64,000 bases of DNA, taken from Eopsaltria australis (lineage: Eukaryota > Chordata > Aves > Passeriformes > Petroicidae). The stretch lies in assembly GCA_034509425.1 (NCBI GenBank), contig JAVTVJ010000452.1, forward strand, positions 2,232,001 to 2,296,000, given 5' to 3'. Below the pieces are notes generated by a model. The model ran no database searches. It was not told the DNA's origin and saw nothing but the letters and a program-made list of their open reading frames with translations. Position numbers and translations under genes: made by a program. Shown piece by piece: positions 14,379 to 27,634 of the stretch (positions are counted from its first letter, which is position 1; every line of letters starts with the position of its first letter).

Positions 14379-17300
14379 GGATGCTTTGCTGAGCCTACAG
14401 CCCCTAGGCATTAGAGGGAAGACCAAAATTCAACAAGGTGCATTTATTTGTGCAACTTCACCATATTTCACTTCTGAATTTGGGTTTCTGTCTTTCTAGC
14501 TTCACAGTGAGCAACATCCCATGACAGAGGAGGGAAAAAGGTGGTGGCGCAGGTCTCTCAAAACACATTGTAACCCAAAATAAACAACAGTATCTAAAAG
14601 ACACCACATCATCTCCAAAAGAACTGCTGCAGAAAAAGCCCTGCTTAGCTACCTGTCACCTAAACCCAAACTGAGTGAGTTAGTTCTAATCTGCAGAGCT
14701 GTAATCACTGCTTAGCTCTGAAACACATGCTAATATTTGCTGGCATTGTTATGTCTTTGGTTGAAATCCAGCTTTTAAGAAGCACTGAAGAACCTTAATT
14801 TAGACCAATTACCTTATTCTATATCCACACAGCAACCTTGCTGGTGTGAATTTTCAGGATAAAAGAAGACAAGAAAAAGGAAAAGAAAGAAGTGAGGTGG
14901 ATTGCTTTCTACTGAAATCACAGCCCACAGATTTATTTTTTTTAACATCTCACTTTAACCTCATTTAAGAAATCTGTATTCTGCTAAACAGTGGTCTTTC
15001 CTCTCGATCAGCTTACTACAACTGCGTAAGACAATATATTTCAAAACATAAAGTCCAGTTAACTAGCAATTAAGGAATCTTTGATTAATCTCCACTGCTG
15101 TGATACCTGATTAACTAGCTTTGAAGGCTGAAGCAGCTCTTTTTAGTGTATTTTATTTTTTCTCTAATGGCAGATTTTGTTATGTGGCATGAAACATATG
15201 TAGAATACATCAGGGTTAATTTGCATTTAAATCCCTTCAAGAGATCCTCATAAAATTCTATCATTTTTTTTCTGTGTTAGGAATTGTTTCTAAACATAAA
15301 AAAGACATTTCTTTACCCACAGAACAATAATTGTGTTCATTTTCCTTCTACCATGCAATTAAAACAGGTTATTACCAAATCAATACCCATTTCACAAAAT
15401 GCATTCCTCCAAAGCCTCTTTTGTCCTGCTCATCTAACAAGTCTAACCTGTATATTTATTCTGCCAGTGCCTCCGCGGTAAAAACGCAAAAGTCTAAACC
15501 AAACCAAAGCTCAGGAACAATCTCTTAAGCACAGCTGCAGTTTGAAAATGAATAGAGTGTATGCCATTCTGTCTCAAACACCACAGTGTGCTAAGAGCTT
15601 TGCAGGCTTTACAGGGATGTTAGAATGAAAATCCTACATATAGAACTCTATAATTTAAGCAGTAATATAGAAATATGAGCAAGAATTTGAGCTCATAATC
15701 AAACCCAGTATGATTTCTAATACCCATTTTGTTATTTCCACAGAGCTTTTTATTAGTATTTACAGGAAATCTGCTAGTTTTCCATCTCACATTTATTTCT
15801 CTCCTTTGCTTGAAATCAGTCATCTTATTGCAAAAGGTAAAGAAAATCAGGCAACAATTTGATAAAAATGACAATAATTGTTCATGATGAATATTTCTCC
15901 CTGTGTACTCTTCCTCCTTTTCTTCCTCACTACCATCTCTCATGTGATGAGTCCTGAAATAAAGACTTTGAAAAGGATATTTGAAAAGCACTGAGATGGG
16001 GGTACATGGATCTGTGTTGAAGAAGTAAGTACAGGTTTCTGTATGACATTTCATGAAAGGGGCATGAAAGGAAGATCTCAATGGAAGAAAAATTGTGTTA
16101 GCTGGGAAAAACAGAAAGGAGAGGAACCAAAAATTATTTAAATGCCAGTGTTAAAGTATGAATGTGAAGTTTCTGTTCACAGAGGGAAAGGGGAGAACAA
16201 AATATAAGTCTAAGAAGTTGAGCTTGGTCAAGGCTATTGACACAGTAAGTTATTTTGAGGTAGTATTTATAATAGCTCAAAGTAAAAGGAGATAGGAAGA
16301 AGTGCAAACAGTTAAACAGAAATATAGACAAGCTTTTCAGGGGAAACAGGAGTGGATAATCTCTAAATACATGATAGAGAAAAAGAAATAAGAAAAGTCT
16401 GGGCATTTCCTCATTTTTCTTTATCTACTGTTTCTAGTTACTTCAGACTTCAAAATATGTGAGCACAAAGTGATTACAATCCTAGCTAATAAACACTGAA
16501 AATTCAGAGTCCAAGCACTAGCTAAGGATAAAATAAATTGTGTAGAAATTTCTAAAACATGACAATAGACTGAGAAACTAAGACAAATACAGCAAAGCCT
16601 ATATAAACATGGTATCACATACACTTTTACTCAGCACTTGTGTTTTTTGTGGTCATTTTGCTTTCAAAAAGAGTTTCATTGATCAAGTTAGGCAATAGAT
16701 CCACAAGCCTTCAATGTATACTTACATACCGACAAAAGCTTTTCTTACTGTCATTTAAAATATTTCAGTAGACTGCACAAGCAAATGCTGCTGTACCAAC
16801 TATGTGTGAGCACTGATCTTCTTTCCTTACTTCAAGGGAAGCCATTTATTTACATTTTTAATGAGAAACTATGAGCTTATGGAAGGCCAAACTATGCTTT
16901 GATTGTTTACCAGTGCCATAAAAACGGCTCATAGGTCTTTAATATGATGAAAGATATTTCCTTCAGTGTGATAAAATTGGTTCTTGTTTTGCTTAGGTGG
17001 CAAATATTACAGGAAAACAGATAATTTCTCATCCCTAGAGTTTTTGTTATAAGCCCTTACCCAAACCTTCTTCCTTTGATGTGTTTCTGATATTTATATT
17101 CAGCATCTTCATCTACTTTGAGATGTTTCCCCTGTTTACCCAGAGGAGAAAACATAAAACTTCTTTTGCAAATTTAAAAATCTCTTTGTTGATTGAAAAT
17201 TATCTTCCCATCTTCAGATTTATACCTTGTTCAGTGTATATGCACATTTAGATAATTTCACAGGAATGAAGCTGTGAATCATCATCAAGGATATATTTTT

Positions 17301-19185
17301 TCCACTTCGTGGTATTTAAGTTGATTTTTTTAAACTTAGAAAATACCAGAACATTTAAATGAAAGGTTTTCTTGAGTGAATATATACTGGAAGAAAGAGC
17401 TGAGTGAACCTAATGCACCTGAATTAGATGGAGAAAATATGTTTTCTGAAAGGGCCCCTTCTATTCTGGAACAAAATAATAAATGTTGTGTTCCCAGACG
17501 GTGGTAGGAAAAAAAACCCATACTTTCCTGTCTTTTACTTCAGTTATTTTATGAGAAGGCAATAAAGTATTTTTTTTTTTTTTCATTCAAAATAGGCAGA
17601 TATGTAAATGCTAATTGAGAATATTGAAAATGCATCATTTACCCATTTGACTGTGTGAAAACCATTTGCAGCCTAAGATACATTTAGGATTTTGGAATAA
17701 ACTTTTAAAGCCAGAAAACTCTTTAGCTATTTTGAAGTCTTCTCAGTTAAGTTTTCCCAGTCAAATAGAAGATGACACAAAATTACATTTATCTGTTTCC
17801 TAAAGATAAAAGTTGTGCTGTTATCATGCATTAGTCTTGAAATTCCCCGAAGTAATTTACTGAAATTGTAAATGTACAAGAACATGAAGACTAAGTAATA
17901 AATCTTTTCCAGGGAGGAACTTTCATGGCATAGGGTAGGCTGTGATTTATTTTTGTTCATTTGGCATGAATAGTTGAATGCTCCTACCTAGCAAACAGAA
18001 GTTTGCAGTGTTTGGTGAGAAGCTAAACAAAGCCACTTTGGAGCTATTCACCTAACGTGCTCTAAAATTGCACTTGCAAAGTAAGTCTGATTTTTATGGT
18101 GCATCTGTTTCCAGCTGATCCCTCCACTTACTCTCAAGTTGGGTATTTATTTGCTGACAATGAGGAAATGTCAATGTTCTGCTGATTAGTACATTTTTAT
18201 TTGTTAAGAGGTTTTAATATATATCAATTGCTAAGTTGGAGATACAATTAGAGTATTTCCACTGGAGGAGGGGGATTTGTAATATTAACAAATTGTGAGT
18301 GTGATGACATCCATTACTTTGTGATGTGACCAATTTGTAAACCATCTGGCACTGAAGAATTTCGCTACTTGCAGTTATAATGAAGATATTTTGACAACAA
18401 CACTAAATGAGCAGGATAATAGATAGTTGGTGAGTTAAATGGTTAATACAGATATCCTGGTGGAATTAAGTGGATAAGAGAACACAAGGTACTATCATTT
18501 TGTTAAGTGTAAGCATTGGTGGATGAGCCAGTTGAAGAGATAAAAACTCCATCAGAGTAGAAAAAAAGAGATTTTGCTGTTTTACTTTTGTATTTATCTT
18601 TCCAGTGGAGTCCAGAGTTTTCTGTCTAGTGATTAAAAATGTATGCAGCAAGACTTTTTCCTCTAGACAGAAAAACAGGAAAGATATTATTACAAGGTGC
18701 AGCATACTGTGTCTGTAACTAACAGCTCATATGAAAATTACAGTCATTAGGGTGCAATGGTAAATAATTTTTATTTATATTTAATTTAAATTAAATCTGC
18801 TTCAGAATACATGTGGACTGGTGGGTTGCCAAGAACACTAGTAAGGTTTCTGCCTATCTTTTCTGCAGGCCATGTGTTAGAATGAAAGGAGTGCTTTCTA
18901 GCATCACCAGTATGAACTATTTTATTTTCAAAACATACTGAAAAAAATATCAATATCATAGAAAAAGGCTTTATAATTTTTGACAGGTATGTTTACTTCC
19001 TTATCTTATTATCTTAACATCTGGTCCATAAATCAGACACATGGCACTGATCTAAGCCCAATTCTGTTACTATCTATTGGATGTATTTAAAGGATATATA
19101 TTCTGCAATATAGGCAATTTTGATTAACTAGAAATATTATTATTTGAAATTATATGCTAGTTTTTCTGAATTTGGTTGTTAATGT
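14379..19185. other. AT-rich DNA; stop-poor minus strand at 15.6-16.6 kb
   Basis: No repeat or gene recognised. The minus strand between 15,620 and 16,624 carries three consecutive open frames (153, 90 and 67 codons), the longest being at 15,620-16,081. They lack any recognisable motif and are rich in F, L, S, C and Y. The plus strand here is purine-rich, which removes stop codons from the other strand, so the openness is probably compositional. A T14 run lies at 17,570-17,583, and an 18-bp AT palindrome at 18,779-18,796. Confidence 0.55.
18779..18796. repeat. 18-bp perfect AT palindrome
   Basis: ATTTAATTTAAATTAAAT is its own reverse complement over 18 bases. Such palindromes are easily generated by chance in AT-rich DNA. 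Confidence 0.9.
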
Positions 19186-19318
19186 AATAGAATGGTTTGG
19201 TTTGGAAGGGACCTTAAAGGTCATCTAGTTCCAACCCCCCTGCTATGGGCAGGGAACAATTTCCACTAGAGCAGGCTGCTCAAAATGTCATCCAACATGG
19301 CCTTGAACACTTCCAGGG
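19186..19318 (-). mobile_element. CR1 LINE fragment, 3' end
   Basis: The plus strand reads the reverse complement of the CR1 3' end: AATAGAATGGTTTGG, then 'GGAAGGGACCTTAAAGGTCA', 'TCTAGTTCCAACCCCCCTGC', 'ATGGGCAGGGA', 'CAGGCTGCTCAAA' and 'GGCCTTGAACACTTCCAGGG'. The match to the avian consensus is closer than for the copy at 9.9 kb, so it is probably younger or a different subfamily. It is 5'-truncated at about 133 bp and non-coding. Orientation is minus. Confidence 0.96.
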
Positions 19319-22300
19319 TTCTTTGTGGAAACCACAGAATCCACACCATGAAATATGTTTGTGAACATTCCACACATAGCACAAACTTTAGTCCAGAGCT
19401 CACATATTTTCAGGAAATCTAACTTTGGGACACAGATTTATAAGGAGATAAACTTCACTCATTTCATCAGTCATTTTTTTTTCGGCTTATTCTGTTTTTT
19501 AATTTGTCTTCATTCATGGTAAGTCTGAAGGCAGTAAAAGCGACTGATTTAAAGTAACTTAAGCCACAAATTTCTTTATAAAAAATTCACTGCTTTCCTG
19601 TTAGAAGCTGGCACAGGGAAGATAACAAGCAAACAGCTATTCTTGGTCCGTGATGCTTTTCTCCTGAATGATAATCAAAGTTTTTTCTTTATTGTGAAAA
19701 CTCCTTATTAAGATTCTGTCATTGACTGGCAGAGTTAAAATAATTCCCTTCTGTCTGACAGGTTCTGATCCACTGCCTGCTGAACTCAAAGAAACTAATA
19801 ATTAATTATTGTTGGACAAGAATCCTAAATCCTTATTCTCATCAGCTAAGCCTTCTGTTTTTGCCTTGGCTCAAATCCCAGCTAGAAATTTATGATTCTT
19901 TAGCTTCTTTTTCTTGGTGCCATGAATCATAGAGGCTTATGAGTGAAGAAATACTGGGGTGGTGCTCCTATATAAGCTAATACTTGATATATTTGTACAA
20001 CTAATACCCACTAGAAAAGCTACTGAATATATGTACATTAAAAAAACAGCTGTCAACTTGGTTTGATGTCACTCCCCAGAAGTGCTTTGTGCCTCCTGTG
20101 CATGTCCATGTTTGAACTAATTCCACACTGCACATGTCCTGCAGAGTAAGACCCATCAACATAAGTATCTGAGATAGGGGAATCTCATTTCCAGAGCTGA
20201 TCAATGTAACACTATTCATCAATAACTTTTGTGACATTTAAAATAACAAGAAGAAAACCACAGGTAATAGAAAACAAGAGATCAGAATGAATAAGTATCA
20301 ACTAACATAATCTTTTCCAAATGCAATTCAGTGACACAATAAGTCAGTTAATTTGGTATGAAAAATTTCCACCAATTATAGTAAAAAGTAAAACTTCTCA
20401 GATAAGGACTTTCAAAAGTCTGTGGGAAAATTTGCAAAGATTTCTGCTAAGTGAACATCCTGCTCTAAAAAAAAAATCTGATCGTATTGTTGTTCTTCCT
20501 GAAAACTCTCTGTGTCTTCAGGCTGCTGAAGAGGTGGCCAATCCTTTACTTAATTTATCTGGTTTATCTCATCACCCTGTGATGCTTTACAAATATTAAA
20601 TTATTTTCAGAACAAAATGAAAAGTTTTTTACGTGTGATACTGGAAAGAATGTGAGAATATGTCCATAAGGAAAAAAGTGCTATTAAAAATGATTATTTT
20701 AATTACTTGTAAGTATTGTAACAGAACAGTATCATCCCTGTCACCATCTCTTACAGGTTACCCAACACTTCCCAAAATTTACCTAGTTTTTAAAATATTT
20801 TACTACCCAAATACTTTTAAAATACTAAAATACTTACTTCCTTCTACATTACTCTCACATGAGATATCAAATGATAATGTATTTCCTCGGAAAAATGTAA
20901 GAGAAATTATTCAACAGAACTAATATGATAAAGGCTACAGAGATACTACTCAGATTTCAGTGTGCTATAGTTTTCTCCCTGGAACAGTGAATGATGAGAC
21001 ATAATTAGATCTCAAAAAAACCCATACCACTTTCTGGAAAACACAAAACCTTTTGCTCAGAAAAAATGCTGTGAACCTGGAAGTTATTGCTAGTATTGTA
21101 TATGACACAATAGCATCAGTGCTCTGCAATTATTCAGCAATTTTCATTGCAGTGTATCACTCTGTTTAGATCTGTTCAGTTCAGTGTGTCCTCTCACTAT
21201 GAGTAGGAAGGGGGTAAATGGGAGTGATTCTGTTACAAAAATTTGGGCAGCCTAGGTCCACAACATATTTTGGCATTAAGAATGAAGACTCAGAAGTCTC
21301 CTGAGTCTAGAACAATCCTTGCAGAACATCACCAGAAGTTTTCTTATGACTCCTCTCTTTTTGAGAGAAACTTCTTCTCTTGGTAAAAGAGAAATTCTGA
21401 ATTACTGAAGTTCAAGCCTGCACATAATGTGGTAACTAATGAGGAAGCTGCAGATTGATTCTTTGTTCTTTCTTTCATTTTTGATCTCTCATTATGCTCT
21501 CTCTCCCTAATCATCTGTGGTTTAGCAATGTAAATACGATCTCTTGCTAGAATTTGGTTTCAGGTCATGACACCTAGATTTAAGTGTCTCCTTAAGTGTT
21601 TGAATTCACAGGATCATACCTAGATATGTGACTAGCTCACACAGAGAACTACTGACATCTAAAATTAGATGAAACAACAACTTCAGTGAGAGTCTATGCA
21701 CTCTCTACATAGGCAGTGACTAGAAAATTATCTTAAAGGAAGTTCTAGAATATCAGGAGTCAGTGATTCTGCAGGGGTGCTTCTCTTTCTGCATGCATGA
21801 TATAATGTAGTAGCTACACAGCAACGTTATGTTGGATGAATCTCCTCTTTGTGGTTAAGAACCTAAGAAAAAAAATTCATCATGGAGGGTTTTGGGATTT
21901 TTTCCATGTTAAGACATTTTTAGTGAAATACCACATTAGGAAGAGAAACTCAAAGCCAGTCATGTTCATACATTAGTGTAGTATATAATACCTGTGCTTT
22001 TTTTTTTTTTTTTTTAACTATTAGTTTAATGTACTAACACTAGCACTTCATTCCTACTTGCCATTGGAAATAATTGAATAGATTTTCCAAAGAAAGGAAT
22101 CTTGAAGTATTACAGTGTCACATTATGAAGTCATCTTACTATATTTATGTTTACAATGCAGAGCAATGAGTAAGAGATAACTTCTGTGGCACAGTACAGA
22201 GTTCTAATGATTAATTCATTGTGTTGTCCATGCATGATTTCTTTTCACATTACATCTAGACCTGTGTTACAGTGGCTTTGGAGGAAGCCATTTAAAGGCT

Positions 22301-23027
22301 GTTTTTATGCACTACAATATGAAAATGGAGACCTAGGAATCTTTGCCAAATGTATCCCATGGCTAACTGTAAATAATGACTGGCTCATGGGAAAGGTTAG
22401 AAGCCTTGTCTCCTCCTCTAGCAGTCCATACAGTTTTCTCTTTATTTTATGGAAGATTTTTTGCATAAATGCTTTCCTTTCCAGATGTGAAAATTTGAAT
22501 TGCACCCTTAAACCATCCAACACTCCAGTGAACCAATCAGAAGCCAAGCTATTACATCCATGACTTGACTTCAGAGTAAAGTGAGTATTCAATGATACCA
22601 TTCTAAAAGATCAGAAGAAGGTCCATGAGAAAGATGTAAAATTCCTCATGATACTTGAACAGCAGATTACAATCCCCATTCTAAAGAATCTCAACTATAT
22701 AAGGCTGTTTTAAATTTAATCAGGATTTTTTTCTCTTGTATTTTTAGTTAGATCTTTATGAAGATAGAAAAGCAAATATTTTTCAATGTTGGGAACAAAT
22801 AATTGTAAAAATCTGAGTCAAAGAGTGTTAAGAATGACTTATTTGTAAATTCAGTGATAAATAGCCAAATTTAGTTTACTCCATACAATATCCAATTTCA
22901 TATATTCATCCAGTTATTAAATTCTTGATCTGTTCCAGGGCTGTTGGCTATTAGCTAAAGGTGTTACAAATTCACTGATGACAGAAACATAGTGTCTGAA
23001 TGATTGCTTAATTTGCTGCCTAATAGT
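19319..23027. other. AT-rich DNA with a T18 run
   Basis: No gene or interspersed repeat recognised. A run of 18 T lies at 21,998-22,015. A 125-codon plus-strand frame at 22,186-22,563 overlaps a 98-codon minus frame and resembles no family I know, so I do not call it. Confidence 0.55.
21998..22015. repeat. T18 homopolymer
   Basis: Eighteen consecutive T on the plus strand. It could be the reverse complement of an old poly-A tail, but no retrocopy is recognisable on either side. Confidence 0.9.
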
Positions 23028-23974
23028 ATGTTACAACCTGGCCCTGATGGCAAGGGTAACTGAGGCTCTTGCTAATAGATCCCTTGGGGTGGATTACAAT
23101 GAAAGGACACTGAATGACCAGTGTTTATATATGTGAGTGTGTGTATTTAGGGTTTATTTTAGAAAAAAATTGGCTGCAATGGAAAGGAGAGATGTAGCCA
23201 TTTTGGTTATTATCTATAATAATATAACAATATAAAAGTATAAAGATATCACTTCAGAAAACATACAAGGAAAAGAAAGAAAGAAAGAAAGGGAAAGGAT
23301 GAGAGTAGACAGTAAAGAGGATAGTTATTGCCATCTGTGGGTCCAGTAGCAAGACTCAGTAGTTCCTTGGTTGAAGTGCTGCTCACAGTCTTGATCCGTC
23401 AGGGGTGGGAGAAGCCCACAAAACATTGAGTTCAATGTATTAGACATCCAAATTCAGTGGAATGCCAGGGTCTGATGCAACACTGTGGATCTTTTGCACT
23501 GCTGTGGATCATGCACATACCTCTGGTGGAAGGTCCCAGAAAGAGTTTGGGGGTACTTTGGAGTTTTTTTTGATGTTTAAGGTCCCATCTAGAACATGAC
23601 AGCTGCTTCTCATGCCAGTGTAGTTGAGCCAGTTACAGCCCATCAGAAGGAATGAATGTCTTCAGGCCTATGTGTGAATGTCCTGGACAGCAGTTTTACA
23701 CCTGAGCCAGTTGTGTAAGGGAGGACACTGGCAAAATAAATAGCATTATCCCATGCAGCAGAATCTCTTTTGGGCCTTTTCTGTCATCTGGCTCCAAACC
23801 CAGCTTCTGGCTTAACCTCTGATGTGGGACAGAGATTCTCCCACACACACAAAAACTCTCCTCCTTCCCCTCTCAGGTTGGGAGCTGCAAACCTGGCCTC
23901 AGCAATGCACTTGATGCTTCTGCAAATGGTCAATTGTGTGAGCCATTAACCCTTTAGCATTTCAGTCTCTCGCA
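23028..23974 (-). mobile_element. LTR-like interspersed repeat, family A copy 2
   Basis: The minus strand matches family A copy 1 (12,634-13,452) through the same ordered landmarks, beginning with GAGAGACTGAAAT at the high-coordinate end and ending past ATAAACACTG and the shared 'GATCTATTA' and 'TACCCTTGCC'-type block. This copy is longer because it keeps an internal block that ends in a pyrimidine-rich CTTT repeat (plus strand 23,271-23,299). Near its 3' part are TTTATTGTTA-like and AATAAA-type sequences as expected of an LTR polyadenylation region. It contains no retroviral gene. The conserved order over about 0.9 kb makes common origin certain. The class (ERV LTR) is inferred from the family's look, and the terminal bases and target-site duplication were not established. 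Confidence 0.72.
23271..23299. repeat. (GAAA)n microsatellite inside family A copy 2
   Basis: The plus strand shows AAAAGAAAGAAAGAAAGAAAG followed by GGAAAGG. It sits inside the repeat and is absent from copy 1, so it is either retained or expanded within this copy. Confidence 0.9.
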
Positions 23975-26900
23975 TAGTACAATCTTCATAAAACCGAGCA
24001 TGATATGAACAAAAAATTGTTTTTTGCAAGTTGTTTAATGGTGTTTTTAGTAATTATTTGCATGTAAAGATAAACTTTTGACTTGCCATATGTTGACCTT
24101 TCATCTGAAACTCATCTAGCCAACAGTACCCCCTTAATTTGTCAGCAATCGTATAAAACAATGAAACACTACCCACCACTTTTAGCTGTGCACATTTGAC
24201 AGAGTAATTTGATCTATTTTAAATTAAGATATGTAACACAGCTCACAATGTACCTAAACTTGGGGTTAAATCGTACTAAATGAGTCATTAACACTGTATT
24301 ATATATATGACTGTTAATATCTCTCTGTGCATAATTCTCTACTTAATTTAACATGCATTCACCATTGCCTATCTAGTTCATGTTTATACTCAATGATTTT
24401 GAGGTTTAAAGACCAAAGTAACCTTTGGATCATGTCACACACTGTAAAAGTATATACACAAATGACCCAGTAATGATAGAAATAACTTTTATTCCTGTAG
24501 AAGCCTTACTTTGTGGGTTTGAGGAGTTTTTCTTTCCATCTGAACTCAAACCTGTGATCTTGAATTCAGAGATCTGACAGATTCATATCAACATATGTAT
24601 GCATATACTGGTTCACATGGTCTTGCATTCACTAGGGTTATGTTCAATGGAAACAGATTGTCAGCCAGCAGGAGTGGCATGCAGACAGATGAAGACTTGA
24701 ATATTTTCTTAGCACTCAGGGCATATTCTTTTACAGCTCAGGCCTTAGGTAATGAACAGCAAAACACCTTATGGGTCACCGACAACTCCCAGAAATGTTT
24801 ATTGTGCAAATCTATAAGAAGGAGAAGAAAGAATTTTCTAAATCTTTAGACATGAACTGCAGACAAAATAGCCTTGTCCTCCTACTTAGAGAAATAGTAG
24901 CTGAAAAATATAGTGAGTTGTTAGGCTTTGGTAATTTCAGATGAATACTTGACTTTATTAGGTAGAGTTGCACCAGAAACTAATGGCTAGGAGCACAGAT
25001 TTTTACTTCCTTTCAGGAAACACTAGGCCATTGACTTGCTAAATTCGATGCCTTGAAAAATATTCCTTCTTTTCCTCCAAAGCAGAAAGCCTTAGTGGTT
25101 TCTAAATTTCACTGCAGAAATAACTATGTTAAGAGAACATTTTTTCATTGTGAGAATTGGAAGCTTTGGTAATGAGAAGAGATTATCAATCATGACTAAA
25201 TTTTGATATGATGGAACAGATTCCCAACTGTCAGAACTGTAAAAAACTCCTGTGACCTTTGGTCAATTTCTGCCACGTGCAGCTATAACTACTGCTACAG
25301 CTCCCCCAAACAGATGTGTCCCAGTCACTAACAAAATGCTCATTAATATCTCTGCATTTCATACATGCACTTTAAATATCAATAGGAGGGGATTCTTTTA
25401 CATTTTTTAAAGGTGTAGGAGGATGCAATATCATTTAGAACCTGGGTGCCAACTTTCATGCTTCATTTTTTTTAACTGATAGGGTTCAGCTCTACACAGT
25501 ACAATTTCATGGATAGATGTCTTGCTACATAAAGTCTTTGCAGTCCTTAAGGATACAAGAGTCTTTATCTACTCTCACTTCTGCAATTGCAGAATTAATT
25601 CCAGTCACCTGAAATCCCAATATTTCTTTCAGGAAAAATGATAAAAAAATTACAAAGAAAAAATGTACAATAACTTCAAGTCTTTAATTTATTTACTATA
25701 ATTTGGGAAAGAAATCACAGCAGAAGTGATGGAAACTATAATTATTAGTACACAATGTAAGACAATTTTATTTCAGAAACACAATTTTTTGGTATTTATT
25801 TGTAAATAAAGCCTTTGTTCTTTTAAATAATATACAAGAAATGAGCTGTATGGTTTTAAGAAAAGATTGTACTGTGAAAAGCTCCACACAAAAAAGAAGG
25901 AGGGTAGGAAAGAAATAGAACAGAAGTGCCCATTTGCTGGAGAAATACTTTACTCCTGGGACCACCTGGAAACTGAACTGGGGCTGCTTCAAATGATAAA
26001 ATTCCTTATCAAATAATCTCTGAATTTAAAAAGGCAGCAACTTCAAGTCCAGTTTGTGATTGAAAGAGACAATCCTTTCTAAATTTGGATTTGTAGGAGC
26101 TATTACTTTTGCTTGCAAGCATGACAAGGAAGGGTTTTATTTTTTTAATCTAGAAAATTGCAACTCATAAGCTTCTTTTTCAAGACAATGCAAGAAAATT
26201 GGCTTGGCTTGAAGATGTGAAATCTGCATGCACCAGTGCTCAATGCTTTGTCTTTGGTAGGCATTAGCCATTGCCAACAAAACAACATAATTTCTACACT
26301 GATATTTAATTTTGATCTGTATATCACATATTCATAGTTAATTTACTGAAGCATGTAAATCAGCTGAAGCAAAATGAGTTGTGTTGTTCATTTTTTGTTG
26401 TGCCAAAAAGTTATGTTACAAATTATCATACAATACTCTGGTCCCTTTAGACTCAGAAAAGAAATTCTTCTAAAAGGGATGACTGGCCATACATTAAGTT
26501 GTCTAATTAGGTTAGGCAATACTGTGTAAGGTAGATAAATCTTCCCATTTTTTTTTTCTTGAGAAAGTGAAAATCTGTCCCATGTCACTTGCAAATTGCA
26601 AAGAAGTAAACAGTTCTGAACAGTATTCAGAATTCAGCAATATGTAAATAAAGGCCATTTGTTAAAATGCTTGAAGTTGTCTTGAAAGCTGCAAAAAAAA
26701 TCTATATGTTAGCACTTAAAAGCAGTCTGGTTTTCCAGGGAATTAGTAGTTTTGAACATCAGAACACTTCTCTGTGCATGACAACATTGATTTAAGGTTA
26801 GCTTTTTCTTTAAGCATGGTGCTGAAAATTCTCAGGACCATGATGCTGAGAACAACCCTTTTTTGATGTTATTCATAGCAAAATAAGACTACCTTGCAGA

Positions 26901-27634
26901 GAAAGATGGTGCTTAAATGAGCAAGTTCAATTTATTTAAATTCCAAACTGACATTTTCATTGCAGCAAAACTTTTAGTCCCTCTCGGATAAATATCTATG
27001 CATATCTTAAAACATTAGTCACTCATTCCTGTAAGGTTGTGGCAACAGGTCTTTTCCAGTCACACTTGCGTATAGCAAAATATAACAAATATTCCTCCAT
27101 TCAAAAATGCCAAACAAGCTTGAGAACACAAATGCATTTTCTAAATTATACATGGAATGATCACTGAAGACTCACCAATAAAAGTTAATTGAGGATTTGC
27201 AAATGATGCAGGGAAAAAAGCTGAAAAAAATCTGTATTCCAAAGTAGTGAAAAATAAAAAGCATTCACCGTCTGTGGTCCTTGACAAGAAGCAGATTGTC
27301 AACAGAACCATACAGTAAAAACATAATTGCTTTTACAAGCTTAAACCATCTGTAAAACCAGAGTGCTTAAAATGCTAACTGAAATGGTTCAAAAAAAAAA
27401 AAAAAAGTACAAACTGCATTACTATTCTGGTACATTAAGATAATATTAAACAGCCAGCACAAATCCAATAAAGCAGAGCAATTCAGACGTTGTGAGAATC
27501 AACATCCAAGACAACTTCATGGGTTTAGCTTAGGTGACCACCTCTTGTGAGCTAGCAAACAGCCAAAAATCTTCAAAATACTGCTCACTCCACTTGAACA
27601 TCTATTCTGGAAAACCTTAAATCCCACATGGGTT
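23975..27634. other. AT-rich DNA with no recognised gene
   Basis: No interspersed repeat or exon recognised. An A16 run lies at 27,391-27,406. Open frames are under 90 codons and featureless. Confidence 0.55.
27391..27406. repeat. A16 homopolymer
   Basis: Sixteen consecutive A on the plus strand with no recognisable retrocopy upstream. Confidence 0.9.

Noticed and set aside
15620..16081. 153-codon minus frame as a real gene
   Set aside because: No motif, residues dominated by F/L/S/C/Y/K, and the complementary strand is purine-rich, which depletes stops by composition.
22186..22563. 125-codon plus frame
   Set aside because: No recognisable family, overlapped by a 98-codon minus frame, and flanked by AT-rich DNA without gene signals.
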